From contig OZ020267.1 in assembly GCA_963971225.1 (NCBI GenBank), positions 37,290,989 through 37,354,988 on the forward strand: DNA of 64,000 bases, read 5' to 3'. Below the pieces are notes generated by a model that worked only from the letters and a program-made list of their open reading frames with translations, ran no database searches and was not told where the DNA came from. Below are positions 43,480 through 54,930 of the stretch, piece by piece (the first letter of the stretch is position 1; every line of letters begins with the position of its first letter). The stretch is from Melieria omissa. Lineage: Eukaryota > Arthropoda > Insecta > Diptera > Ulidiidae. A program made the position numbers and the translations under genes.

Positions 43480-45540
43480 AACCCGAATTTATCTACTGTC
43501 GTTCTTCACGACTGTACGTATTGTGAGGCCTACATGGCTATATTCTTCTGTCAGCTAATGAGTATCACTCCATGGCCTTCTCTGCCTCATTGCCATCTCC
43601 TTTGCGGAGAAACGATCTCCTTTAGAGCTGTTGTTAGGTGTTAGTACTCAGTGAGAATATGCATAATTTGAAAACCGCTTACATATACAGTGTAATCAGC
43701 TTAAGTACCTCTTGAGTATCTACCCCGTTTAAGTAACCAACACATTCGAGCCGTTTTAATACTCCTTCCGTTTAAGTACCTTAAACAGATTCCATTTGTA
43801 GGTGAAGAACTTAATCAGTTTTATTGTATTGTCATATGAATGCGAAAATAGTAGTAAAATACTTCGGGGTCTTATTTCACTCAAGAGTTGTTCGAATGTT
43901 ATTTGATTTTTTAAACTAATACAAGCAATTTGATATTCACTTCAGAACTCAAAAACCACATGAATTCAGGATAGTAATGCAATTAATTAGAAGCAAATTG
44001 ATTTCATATTATTGCATGGACAGCCAAGCTTCTTATTAATTAAAATATTTAAACACTTCAGCGGTTGACTACAATCACTCAGCGGCATTAATTAGGTAAG
44101 TGGCATCCGGCAATGTCGGGATTAGCGATTTAAATTTTGTGGCAATCGCGAAAAAGTGTTTCGTCATTAAGTCGCCTACGGTTGCGCCGCCCGCACGCAT
44201 CAATTGTGCGTAAAGTATGGGGCGCGCACATTCTCAAGTCAACACACACATACACGCATACCACACACTCGACTGCCAGGCTGACTTTTCATTTACGCGC
44301 TTGCGACGCTTTTCCGCGCTCCAACTAAACACCGCCGCCGGTTGCGGTGCCCGCCTTACGCACCGTTGCCGAGTGCGTAAGAGTTGATTTGAATATTTGC
44401 CGGCTGACTCATTTGCATAATTGCGCGGCTCGGTTGACGCGGAGAGCGCAGCTTAGGCGGCAATTCGCATGCGATTTGCGTTGCTCACCTTTGTGTTCGC
44501 ATAATGGCGGCGCAATAAATTTCAAGTGCTCTCAAAAGTGCGTGGCGCACTCTCGAGGGCTTACAGAACTTTAAAGCTAAGCTGAAAGTCCTCGAATTTC
44601 AGGCTTGAATGCTTACGAGAAGTGAAAGAATTAGAAATATTTGTAATGAAGTTCTAACACGACCTGATTTAGAAGCTAATTGAAGGGTTTTAGTTAGACT
44701 CATGGATTGCTGCATGAGGGGCTGAAGTGGTTAAATGAATTTGTAGAATTTTTTACATTGCTATGCAATCTAAAAAAATAAAAATTGCCTATTTAATCCA
44801 TAACCGAACACAGTCCATGTTCTCCCAAAGTTCGTCCAAGCTCATACTTTGAATTTTCATTCTTATAACAAAAAAAAATAATAAAAAGGACATAACAAAC
44901 ATTCGCATGGAAGGTGTGCAAAGCGTCAGAAATGGTGAGACTTTATCTTGGCAGCACTAAACACCGTCGAGCACTTTGACGCAATCGCCGCGTTGCAAAA
45001 GCTTAAAACTTTCTTCATTTCTCTTCACTTCGTGTCGACGATGCACGTTTCGTTGTTGCTGTTGTTATCGGTGTTGTTTCTATTGTTGTTGTTGTTACGC
45101 ATGTCACTTATAATACCCATAAATGGGTTATTACTGACGAGATTAGCGAGTCAAGCCGCTGTGGTTTGCCGCTACGCTCAACGTGTCGGTTGGGTGTGCG
45201 ACGAGCGTTGCTGCGTTCTAGCAACAACAATCAAAGTTATTGTGTCGATGCGTTTTTAAACTGTTGATTTGCATGTGAATATTTGAGTGCAGTGTGTGTG
45301 TCTGTGTGTGCGGTTAATTGCCATTTATTAGGCAAATAAATCGGATTAGATTGCAAAGGTTGCACTAAAACGGCTGAGGGATGTTGCAGTGAGTGCGAGG
45401 TCGAGGTAGAAGTTCGAGGTAGAAATTTGATTTTTTTTACGTTTAAGTAAAAGTTACGTAAGTAGGGATTAAGGTAAAAGTTTGAAGTTGAGTTGTAGCA
45501 CAAATTTGTGTTAAGGTCCAAGGTTGGATTAAGACTACAA
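43480..45540. other. Mostly unique block, locally GC-rich
   Basis: The 44090-44560 part is among the most GC-rich of the window, with many CpG words. 44940-45260 is similarly balanced, with TTG-rich runs. No protein similarity; overlapping frames on both strands. Candidate host regulatory or intronic DNA. Confidence 0.4.
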
Positions 45541-45570
45541 AATAGGAAATAGGAAATAGGAATTGGAATA

Positions 45571-46798
45571 GGAGTAGAAGTAGAAGTAGAAGTAGAAGTA
45601 GTAGTAGAAGTAGAAGTAGAAGTAGAAGTAGAAGTAGAAGTAGAAGTAGAAGTAGAAGTAGAAGTAGAAGTAGAAGTAGAAGTAGAAGTAGAAGTAGAAG
45701 TAGAAGTAGAAGTAGAAGTAGAAGTAGAAGTAGAAGTAGAAGTAGAAGTAGAAGTAGAAGTAGAAGTAGAAGTAGAAGTAGAAGTAGAAGTAGAAGTAGA
45801 AGTAGAAGTAGAAGTAGAAGTAGAAGTAGAAGTAGAAGTAGATGTAGAAGTAGAAGTAGAAGTAGAAGTAGAAGTAGAAGTAGAAGTAGAAGTAGAAGTA
45901 GAAGTAGAAGTAGAAGTAGAAGTAGAAGTAGAAGTAGAAGTAGAAGTAGAAGTAGAAGTAGAAGTAGAAGTAGAAGTAGAAGTAGAAGTAGAAGTAGAAG
46001 TAGAAGTAGAAGTAGAAGTAGAAGTAGAAGTAGAAGTAGAAGTAGAAGTAGAAGTAGAAGTAGAAGTAAATGTAGAAGTAGAAGTAGAAGTAGAAGTAGA
46101 AGTAGAAGTAGAAGTAGATGTAGAAGTAGATGTAGAAGTAGAAGTAGAAGTAGAAGTAGAAGTAGAAGTAGAAGTAGAAGTAGAAGTAGATGTAGAAGTA
46201 GAAGTAGATGTAGAAGTAGAAGTAGAAGTAGAAGTAGAAGTAGAAGTAGAAGTAGAAGTAGAAGTAGAAGTAGAAGTAGAAGTAGATGTAGAAGTAGAAG
46301 TAGAAGTAGAAGTAGAAGTAGAAGTAGAAGTAGAAGTAGAAGTAGAAGTAGAAGTAGAAGTAGAAGTAGAAGTAGAAGTAGAAGTAGAAGTAGAAGTAGA
46401 AGTAGAAGTAGAAGTAGAAGTAGAAGTAGAAGTAGAAGTAGAAGTAGAAGTAGAAGTAGATGTAGAAGTAGATGTAGAAGTAGAAGTAGATGTAGAAGTA
46501 GAAGTAGATGTAGAAGTAGATGTAGAAGTAGAAGTAGATGTAGAAGTAGAAGTAGATGTAGAAGTAGAAGTAGAAGTAGAAGTAGAAGTAGAAGTAGAAG
46601 TAGAAGTAGAAGTAGAAGTAGAAGTAGAAGTAGAAGTAGAAGTAGAAGTAGAAGTAGAACTAGAAGTAGAAGTAGAAGTAGAAGTAGAAGTAGAAGTAGA
46701 AGTAGAAGTAGAAGTAGAAGTAGAAGTAGAAGTAGAAGTAGAAGTAGAAGTAGAAGTAGAAGTAGAAGTAGAAGTAGAAGTAGAAGTAGAAGTAGAAG
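45571..46798. repeat. (GAAGTA)n hexanucleotide array, about 1.23 kb
   Basis: About 200 units of GAAGTA with point variants, mainly GATGTA. Variants between 46459 and 46560 recur at intervals 12, 18, 18, 12, 18, 18, a 48-bp higher-order unit. On the minus strand one frame is CTT-CTA, both leucine, giving a spurious poly-Leu ORF with His where GATGTA occurs. Flanked by AAATAGG repeats (about 45540-45560) and GACTAA repeats (about 46797-46825). Confidence 0.95.
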
Positions 46799-46859
46799 AC
46801 TAAGACTAAGACTAAGACTAAGAGAAAGCCTAAATCTAAGACTAAGAAGCTTTAAGTTT

Positions 46860-48640
46860 ACAACTGGAATTGGGAACAAAATGAAAAAATGTTCAACGTT
46901 TTAGAAAATGTACTCAATTTTACTAAAATTTTGGTCCTATCTGTTAAATAACAGAAAAAACGAAGTGTCAATAAAGAGATCCATCCGAGTTGATATTTTA
47001 ATAGATCGCACAAATTTCCACCTGACCAAAAGTCAGAAATAAAAGCGTTGACATTCATTTAAATCTGAATTTGGCTACAAATTCAGTTCGCACACAGCTA
47101 AACGAAACATTCAGAACTGCTAATATGAAATTTTATTGAAAATGTCAGTCAGCAACGGCAGCGAATGCCTGCTGCGCGCAAATGAAAGGCAAATGATTTT
47201 TGCCAGCATTGACTCGAATCGAATACGATTGCACACATACTCACACACATCATATCACACACGCACACAGCGACATTATTTGCAGAGAAATGAAACCAAC
47301 TAGAATTTCCATAATGAACAACTAAATTGATGGAAAGTGTCGAGCAGATTGTGACTTCTGTCCGCATACAGGCCACAGCCAGCCGATTAGAAATGTGCAA
47401 CTCAATATATATGTGTCTATGAGTGTGTGCGTTGGGGTGCTCACGCCCCAACGAATGTGTGTGTGTGTGAATAGTGGCGCTGTCGATTGTCGCACATTTG
47501 CGGGTGGCATCCATCGATGAGCTGCAAGAGATACACACAGCTTGTTTTGCCGCCCGCTTTGCTACGGACAAGTGGACGGATGGTATTCAGCGGGTGCGGC
47601 GCGGCGCGGCGTCAACAGCGGAAGCTGCTCAATTTAGCAACGTTCGCAATTTTAAAGTGATGTCAAAGCGTTTAGAATTTTATGGGCCACAAAAACGACG
47701 CCACATGTGACGTGTGAATGATGACAGTTACTGCTCACCGCTCACCGCGTGTCGCATTCCGGCCGCCAAGTTGGGAGGGGCTGGGCATGGTAATGGTGTC
47801 TGGGCGCATGTGGGCGTGCCGAGTGAAATATTATGCAGCGTCAGCGCTTTTCGCTGATTTTCAGCCGTTGTTACGAAAGTTTGAGTGTTGACGATGATTT
47901 CGTGTTGACGCGACGATCTGACAGCGCCGGTTCGACAGCCAAACACATTGTGCGCCAAAGTTGGGTGCGATATAATATTAGCGCGATTTGTTTGACACAT
48001 TTTGTGTGCAAGTCAAAGAGTTTTGTCGTTGTGGTTGTTATTGTTGTTGCTGTGTGATGGTGTCATATTTGTTTTAAAGAGTTTGTTGTGGAAATTTGAA
48101 ACGACTTTTGGTTGCTGTGCGTACCTGCGCGTAATGGCAGCCATAATCACAGACATCAGTCAGCTGTCATTTTTATTAAACATTTTGCTGAGCCATTGTT
48201 TGATATGGAAAGTGATGGAAATAAAAAAAAGAATAATTCAACAAAATTTGCAAATGCTAGACATTTTTTAACGATTTGCAATTTGCACAAATGGTGACAG
48301 CAACAAATTTGATAATCAACTTTGAATTTTGCTTTCAGTGAAACTGAAGTAATGGTGACGGAATTTATAGTAAAGACCATTGTAAGCATCACTTGACCGT
48401 AAGTTGTTGTTGTCATTAATGTGTAGAAATGAAGAAAATAACGTTTCGTTTGTTTCAAAATTGAAAGCGTTAGGTAACTTTTTTATTAAATAATTTACTC
48501 TACGAAATTGTGACATTTTGAACAATGATGATGTAATTTCTTGTATTTTTTTAGTTGACTCTAATTAGCAACAGTCGTTCTAAGATAGTTGAGTTGCTTT
48601 GTGAAAGCAGCAACTGAACCCCCAGTCGCTGACGACGGAA
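46860..48640. other. Mostly unique block
   Basis: 47100-48060 is balanced and partly GC-rich, with short CA tracts, and has no recognisable repeats or genes. 48060-48640 is AT-rich with GTTGTT runs. Candidate host non-coding DNA. Confidence 0.4.
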
Positions 48641-48689
48641 TTGTTCACTAATGAGTTTGCTGGTGCTAATGATTTGTCGGCTGAGTTAT

Positions 48690-49148
48690 TCAAACTTGAA
48701 CAAAATGTTATTCGTCATGGGGCGTAACAAACGAGATGTCACCGCTGCTTTTGTGGCAATCAAAATCGATTTTGGCAAAATGGGTCTGGTGGTAAATGGG
48801 TGCAAGGCGCAGTGTAGTCGGTCTACAGGCTGGGACTCGCAACGCCTAGGGACTCATATCAAAGACGACAGGCCCATTTTTAAGTTGTCAAGGATTTTAT
48901 CTACGTTGGCACTGCCATAAACATAAAGCGAAGGATTCCTCTTGACAAAAGGTCCCACTAGGGTCTCGGTAGACAATTAGGTAGCAGAGACTTCTCTCTT
49001 ATGGGACGAAACCATGGACACCGTCGCGAAACGATATAGCGGCCCTTGTGGTGTTCGAGAGAAAGGTACTTCGCAAAATCATCTGCCCTATTCACATTGA
49101 CAACAAATACACAATCGCATACGAATGCACAAGGAGCTGTATGATCTG
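48690..49148 (+). pseudogene. RTE-type LINE reverse transcriptase fragment
   Basis: The plus strand reads GRNKRDVTAAFVAIK, FGKMGLVVNGCK, then, in another frame, LWDETMDTVAKRYSG and, in a third, the KVLRKII-like ICPIHI block and IRMHKELYDL. This corresponds to the RT end (thumb-like region) of RTE-like LINEs (GR-KRDV, KMGL-VN-KTK, VFERKVLRKI, IR-N-ELY). Catalytic YADD is upstream and absent. It stops at TTAA (49150-49153), where another sequence begins. Confidence 0.7.
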
Positions 49149-49153
49149 TTTAA

Positions 49154-49560
49154 CCCTTTCGGTACTACTGGGACACTACGTCCCAGCAAGTTTTTAATGC
49201 CCTTTAAAAACAATTATTCAAATCTTACGACCCACGCACTATAACTAACTATAGCATTTACATCAATGGCACTCGGTACAAACTTACGAGGCGTGGCAGA
49301 GCCCATACAACTCAATTCTATAATATGAAATCGCCTCGGAATCGTTAGCCGCACAGCATTGAAAGTTGGTGTACCGTCGTCACATAGATGTGTCATTCTA
49401 CTGATGAGATTTGATGGACGTTTGACAAGGGATGACCAAACATTTCAGCAGAACTGTAAGTCGCACATCAATGAAACTTGGTACGAACTTTCCACTTAGT
49501 AGCCCAATTCGACTAGAAGAAAGTTGTGAGCATTGGACAAGAGGGTGTGGTACCGCCTCA
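49154..49560. other. Possible TTAA-element end and Helitron 5' part
   Basis: TTAA (49150-49153) is followed by CCCTTTCGGTACTACTGGG with stem CTGGGAC/GTCCCAG (49168-49186), like left ends of TTAA elements, but no right end was found. The next 350 bp lead into the Helitron-like unit and may be its 5' region. Assignment uncertain. Confidence 0.35.
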
Positions 49561-50662
49561 TTTTTTTGATACATAGATTGTTTATCCTGACTGACTGACT
49601 GATTGATTGATCACCGCCCAGCCCAAACCGCTGACGCTAAAAACATGAATTTTGGACTGTAGGTACATCTTGAAGAATGAACCTTTTCCAAGACGGGATT
49701 TTTTTGAATTCGGGGTCTAAAACGGCAAAACATGGTTTAAAGTGTTGTATAAAGAAACGTGATTTAATGAACATATTGAGTTTGAACTTTCTGAAAATAT
49801 TCGAGAACAAAACATATTCCACACTTTTTTTATAATTTTTCGAAAATCAAAATTTAACTGGCACAACAATGGGTTGATGTTTATTTACGGAAAGACTCCG
49901 AAACAAACAACACGAACCGATGGGTCTATTGACTTCAACGATTGTAAAAATAATTGAAACTAATAAAATTAGACACGTGTTTCTCATTATTTTCAAAATC
50001 GAAATCTAACTGGATGAACGACGGGTTTAAATTTTGTATGGAGAAACAAATTTTTTGGAGTATTTTGACTTCAAATTTGGTGAAAGTACTTCAAATGTAA
50101 TATAACTTGATACGTGTTTTTCATTTTTCCGAATATTAAAAACGGACGGGGTCAACGACGGGTTAAAAGTTTGTATGGAGAAACTGTGAAAAATATGAAT
50201 TAACGGGCCCACTGAAATCAGACTTGGTGAAAGTACTTTTAGTAAAAAAACTAATTTGACACGTGTTTTTCACGTGATTCGTCCCCCCGTCAGATTTTTT
50301 TCAAAATCTAACGGGGTCAACAATGGGTTAACAATTTGTATGGAGAAACAAGATTTATTGGGCGTTCTGACTTCAAACTTATCAGAAGCACTTTAATCGG
50401 GAAATAATATGATAAAAACGTGCTTTTAATTTTTTGGAAAATCGGAATCTACCATGGTAAACCAAGGGTTAAGAATTTGTTTGGGGTAAATGTGAAAACA
50501 TATGATTAAAAGGTCCTTCTGACTTCAAAAATTTTAAAACACTGGAAATTAAAGATAATTAGACACATGTTTTTTTCAAAATCTGGTGGACTCAACAATG
50601 GGTTAAGAATTCGTATCGGGGGAAACAGGAGAGCTTGCGTGCAAAGCCGCAGGGCCCAGCTA
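49560..50662 (+). mobile_element. Non-autonomous Helitron-like element, 3' part
   Basis: It contains the GACTGACTGACTGATTGATT block, CGCCCAGCCCAAACCGCT, and a 3' end reading AGAGCTTGCGTGCAAAGCC then GCAGGGCCCAGCTAG with T following (50663). CTAG next to T is the CTRR terminus of Helitrons. Between about 49850 and 50640 six diverged tandem units of 130-165 bp each carry AA-GGGTTAA followed by TTGTATGGAGAAAC or a variant. No Rep/helicase coding. Confidence 0.75.
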
Positions 50663-52465
50663 GTATATTCATAGAAGAACCAGGGGCGCTAAATTTTATT
50701 AACATAAGACTCTGTTTTTAGTTTTGGTCACAGCTAGTACTGACTCTTTCCACTGTGCGTTGACTTGATGATGTCTTCCGCTTGGACGATAAAGTTCCAT
50801 CACATGCAGGAGCCGTCTGGAAAAAGCTTCTCCGGTAGGCCGAGACCCGGTAACCCTTAAGTGTAATGGCCAATTAAACCAACAGCAATCATTACCTCTG
50901 GTGGACTTAGTTAAAACTTTGAAACACTCGGAAACTTAATATCTTCCTTAGTCTTTAATGTTTACAAATATTATATATTCAGAAGTTATTTTTCCTTTTG
51001 TAAGCATTTAAGTACCTAAATCGATTCAAGCATTTCGTTTCAATTGAATCCTCATAACAAATTATGCAACGACACTAAACAATATTGTTACGATTCTTCT
51101 TGTCGTTGTTGAATTGATCTGCTTGCCTTTCACCTACTTTCTGCCGTAAATTTTCGCCCTCCCCGCAACCCTCCGATCCGAGAAACTCTGAAAGTGAAAG
51201 ACCTTGGCAGATAGTTTGCACTCGAAGTTAATCGTGTTGGCATCCACACTCAGCCTTCGCTGTCGAATATCGCAAAAACACAAACAACAAATAAAAATAA
51301 GCAAATAAGCAAAAAGACCTACGAAAACGACTTGCAAAAGTAACTGCGCCCAGAACAGCAGTTTGCCGACGAACAAAAAGGGGCAAGGGGCAAGTAGCGG
51401 CGGCGGCCAAACGAAAATCAAATATCAAAGACAGACAGCTCGTGTTGGAGAAAATTTGTGCGCATGCAAAGGAAAAATTAATGGCACACAACTGGCCAGT
51501 GGCCACTTTCGGCTATCAGCTTTCTGCGAGAACCAACTTCCCCCACTCCGGCAACCGCTCGACATTTACCAGCACTTCATGCTGGCCAACGGAAACAAAT
51601 ACACTCAATCAGCTGCTCGAGTCCCTGCGGTATTTTTGGCAATATCCAAAATTATCACTGCTGCATGAGCGACCGAACTACGGCGCACACTGGCCGGCCA
51701 CTGGTTTCCGCAGTCGCTGCCCAGACTGGCTTCCAACTTCCAACAATTTTTGTTTTTGCTCGGCGCTTTTCATAATAAAATTTTTGGTTTATGTTTTTGC
51801 TTTCTCGGTTTCATTCGGTTTGGCGGAGTGGAGATGTTTTGCAGATTTTTGCTTGGCGATTGCTGAGCGTTGAGTTGCTGAATTGACTGCTGCCTGGGGA
51901 ATGGGTTGGTGCGGCTTCTGGGCTTCTGTGGAGCTGTGCGGCGGCCACGGTTGGCTGCTCTGTGTGTCTAGAATATTTTTGCATTATTATTGTTTGTTTT
52001 CATGCGTGTTTGCTTTATTTGTATTTATGTATTATTGGCGCGCTGCACGTCTTGCTGCCACCGGTTTGTAACTCATGTCAGGGGGGAAGGCAGTCACTGA
52101 GGTATTGAACTTTATTTCATTTTTTTTTTTTTTTTGTTCATCAGCGGAAAGGGTCTAACCAATGCGCAATGTTTACTGTTGCTGTTGTTCTATGAACCAA
52201 AAAAAATGCCATTTATTGCGGGCGGGCGGGGCGGGTATTTACATACACACGCGCACACGCTTACACACATGTAACTAAATAAGTATATTTATTTTTATGG
52301 TTGAATAACATATAAACAAAGCGCGGCAGTTTTACACATGACTGTGTTCGTTATAATATTATTTAATTATTTACTGTGGTTTCGAGAGCCTGAGGGTGTC
52401 TGTAATGTATTTAAACATAACCAGATGAATGTGAATACTGAAGTTGCGCTACAAATAGTGAAAAT
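50663..52465. other. Possible RTE tail, then unique block
   Basis: 50690-50890 has a weak plus-strand resemblance to RTE ORF tails (DDVFRLDDK-PS) and may be the continuation of the fragment at 48690. 51100-52300 is unique, partly GC-rich, with poly-T at 52118-52134 and no genes recognised. Confidence 0.35.
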
Positions 52466-52469
52466 AATA

Positions 52470-53210
52470 TCAGGTGTACAACTTTGCTTCCGCCGTTTTC
52501 CGATAGGTGGCTGTACCGGCTGAGGCTGGTTGAAATACATAGATGGTAATGCCTTTAAAGTGAGTGTGGACAGTGCCTAACGAATTGTCATCGCCGTTTC
52601 AGTGACAGTTGTTCTTGTTTTCGTATTATTCACGCTCGAAAATGTCCGTTTATGTGCCCAATTCTCGCCATTTGCGGGAAGTTTTACTTTTCTGTTACAA
52701 TTCGAAAAAAAAATGCAGCTGAAGCGCATCGAATGCTCTCAGAAACTTACGGTGATGCTGCTCTGAGTGAAAGAACGTGTCGGGAGTGGTTTCAACGTTT
52801 TAAAAATGGAAGAGCGACATGACAAAGTCATCCTCCAACACGACAATGCTCGGCCTCACGTCGCAAAAGTGGTCAAAAAGTACCTGGAAACGCTGAAATG
52901 GGAAGTCTTGCCCCACCCGCCGTATTCCCCAGATGTCGCCCCTTCTGACTTCCACCTATTCCGTTCGATGGCACACGGCCTGGCAGATCAACATTTTCAA
53001 TCCTTCGAAGAATTGGAAAAATGGATTGCTTCATGGATAGCGTCAAAAGAGGACTCCTTTTTTCGAGCCGGGATCCGAAAATTGCCGGAAAGATGGGAGA
53101 AAGTTGTCGCTAGCGACGGACAATACTTTGAATAATACATTTGTAAGCACTTTTTCGCAATAAAGCTTTTAATTTTGGAAAAAACGGCGGAAGCAAAGTT
53201 GTACACCTGA
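52470..53210 (+). mobile_element. Internally deleted mariner, 741 bp, perfect 30-bp ends
   Basis: Inverted ends TCAGGTGTACAACTTTGC (52470 and, read inward, 53210), continuing TTCCGCCGTTTT, are identical for about 30 bp. They are flanked by TA (52468-52469 and 53211-53212). About 540 bp of the transposase are missing between the DNA-binding region and the second catalytic block. The perfect ends suggest relatively recent mobility with transposase supplied from elsewhere. Confidence 0.92.
52641..53135 (+). pseudogene. Mariner transposase, deleted centre
   Basis: The ATG at 52641 gives MSVYVPNSRHLREVLLFCYN. An extra A in an A run shifts the frame, which continues AAEAHRMLSETYGDAALSER, CREWFQRFKNG. 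The deletion joins this to ERHDKVILQHDNARPHVAK (second catalytic D), then SPDVAPSDFHLFRSMAHGL (third D), and ends LPERWEKVVASDGQYFE with stop at 53133-53135. The first catalytic D and linker are lost, so no activity is possible. Close to the 1-1694 relic. Confidence 0.92.
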
Positions 53211-53312
53211 TACAAGTGTATTTACCTGTTAATAGTTTGAAAAAGTACTTTAAATTATTTAGTTTTTTAATTTTTGCTGTGAGTTATTTGAAAATTGTCG
53301 TCAGCAAATTAA

Positions 53313-53604
53313 CCCGGTAGCGCCAAGCGTGGCCTTCTGCCTGTCCCTTACTCAAAATTACGTTCGCTGTCCTTTAGGGTCAGGATGACCCAACCAATCG
53401 GTAATATAACTTACTTATAACAAAACATGAAGAAATCTCACAAAAGAAACGGGGAAAGCCCCGAAAAGTGTTTTTTTCGATTTGTTATTGGGTCTTATTA
53501 CGCGATTAACACTAAATAACACAAGTACACGAGTACACAAAACCACTCAACCGTTTTTTTTATTCCGTCTGGGTTCAAATAGACCCCAAGGGACAGGCAG
53601 GAGG
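53313..53604. mobile_element. piggyBac-like MITE, 292 bp
   Basis: TTAA on both sides (53309-53312 and 53605-53608). The left end starts CCCGGTAGCGCC, with CTGCCTGTCCCTT 30 bp in; the right end, read inward, is CCTCCTGCCTGTCCCTT. The inverted match lies mainly in CTGCCTGTCCCTT. No coding. Confidence 0.68.
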
Positions 53605-53830
53605 TTAAACCTGCACTCAAAACAAATTTAATTTTCCAATTATGCTTCCCATTACATCACAAAATTCGAAAGAACAAGATTACCGCCACAGTCGGGTTAA
53701 TATTCCAAAATAGCAACATTGGCAGCGATCGATTTGGATTTCTTATTTCCTCATTGTCATTGTCATTCCTAAATTGTAGTAGATTTTCGAACACAAAAGC
53801 CAAACTGACATGTTTCAAATCACTTGTTAA

Positions 53831-54555
53831 GGGGGACTTACACCTTGTTACATTAAAAAAATCGATTTTTTTTTTTAAATTTTATTGATGTTAATAGTCT
53901 TAAAAATGATCCTGTAAAACGGTTTGTCTCTATTTCGAGAGTAAGGCCCTTAAAAAAATAGAAAGTCACGTCCGGTTCGCGCGTTTCCGTTTCGCCCCAG
54001 CGCTTTGAACGCGTTTCTCAAAAACTTGAATTTTTCAAACTGGTGTACACGATTACGAGAGAACAAATAAACTTATCGGCTTACTTTTTTTTTATTTTTT
54101 TCATAAAACACTTGGCAAGGTCCCGATCGTTCACTTTTTCGAAATTTTAATTTTCTGATTTTTGACAGCTCAAAACAGAACGAAAAACGTGGGAAAAAAT
54201 TGAAATTTTTCGAAAAATATGCGCCATTTTGCGAAAAATTGAAATTAAAAAAAAGTGAACGATCGGGACCTTGCCGAAGTAACAACGATTACAACGGCTA
54301 TTCAATTTTTGATTTCAGATCACCAGGACAGACGCAATCGTGTACACCGTTTTACCCTTCAGTTTTGACAGGGGCACTGTCAATGCCACTTACATACCTG
54401 CCATGTCAACGCTAAAATCTGAAAAAAATTGTGTGTAATATTCAATAAAGATCTCATAAAATGCAAAAAGTTTCGTTACGATATCTTTTTCCGTCTTCCC
54501 ACAGTAAATTTTTGAATATACGGTTAAAAAACGCCCTACAAGGTGTAAGTCCCCC
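53831..54555. mobile_element. Foldback element with three nested inverted repeats, TTAA-flanked
   Basis: Outer repeats GGGGGACTTACACCTTGT point inward from both ends with TTAA outside (53827-53830 and 54556-54559). A second pair GGTGTACACGATT/AATCGTGTACACC lies at about 54045 and 54341. A third pair GGCAAGGTCCCGATCGTTCA lies at about 54114 and 54257-54276. The G-rich ends are unlike piggyBac CCC ends; TA as target (AGGGGG ends) is an alternative. No coding. Confidence 0.72.
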
Positions 54556-54930
54556 TTAATGCTACATTTCAGACAATAATCTCAATAGAAGCTTATATGA
54601 GTAATGCTACCCCGACTTTGCATGCAAGTTTGAAGGCAATGCGTCCAATAAATCAAGTTTCTTTCAACCCTCTGTTGACTCATTAAATTTTGTTGAAAAA
54701 ATACTTGAATATTCTTGAATACTTTTAAGTCAATAGACTAAAATCAAATAGACTCTAAAATCATATTTTTCCATACAAATTCTTAACCCATCGTTGACCC
54801 CATCAGATTTTGATTTTCCACAAAATGAAAAACACGTGTCGGTTTATTTGTCATTTGGAGCACTTTAAATAAGTAAAAAAACCCATACAAACTTTTAACC
54901 CATTTTTGACCCATCAGATTTTAATTTTAA

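Noticed and set aside
45443..46879. A 478-residue open frame, almost all leucine, on the minus strand
   Set aside because: It is the CTT-CTA reading of the (GAAGTA)n array. Both codons are Leu and the repeat has no stop in this frame. Not a gene.
51084..51100. TGTTACGATTC as a second LTR start
   Set aside because: No partner CA end, duplication or promoter signals were found.
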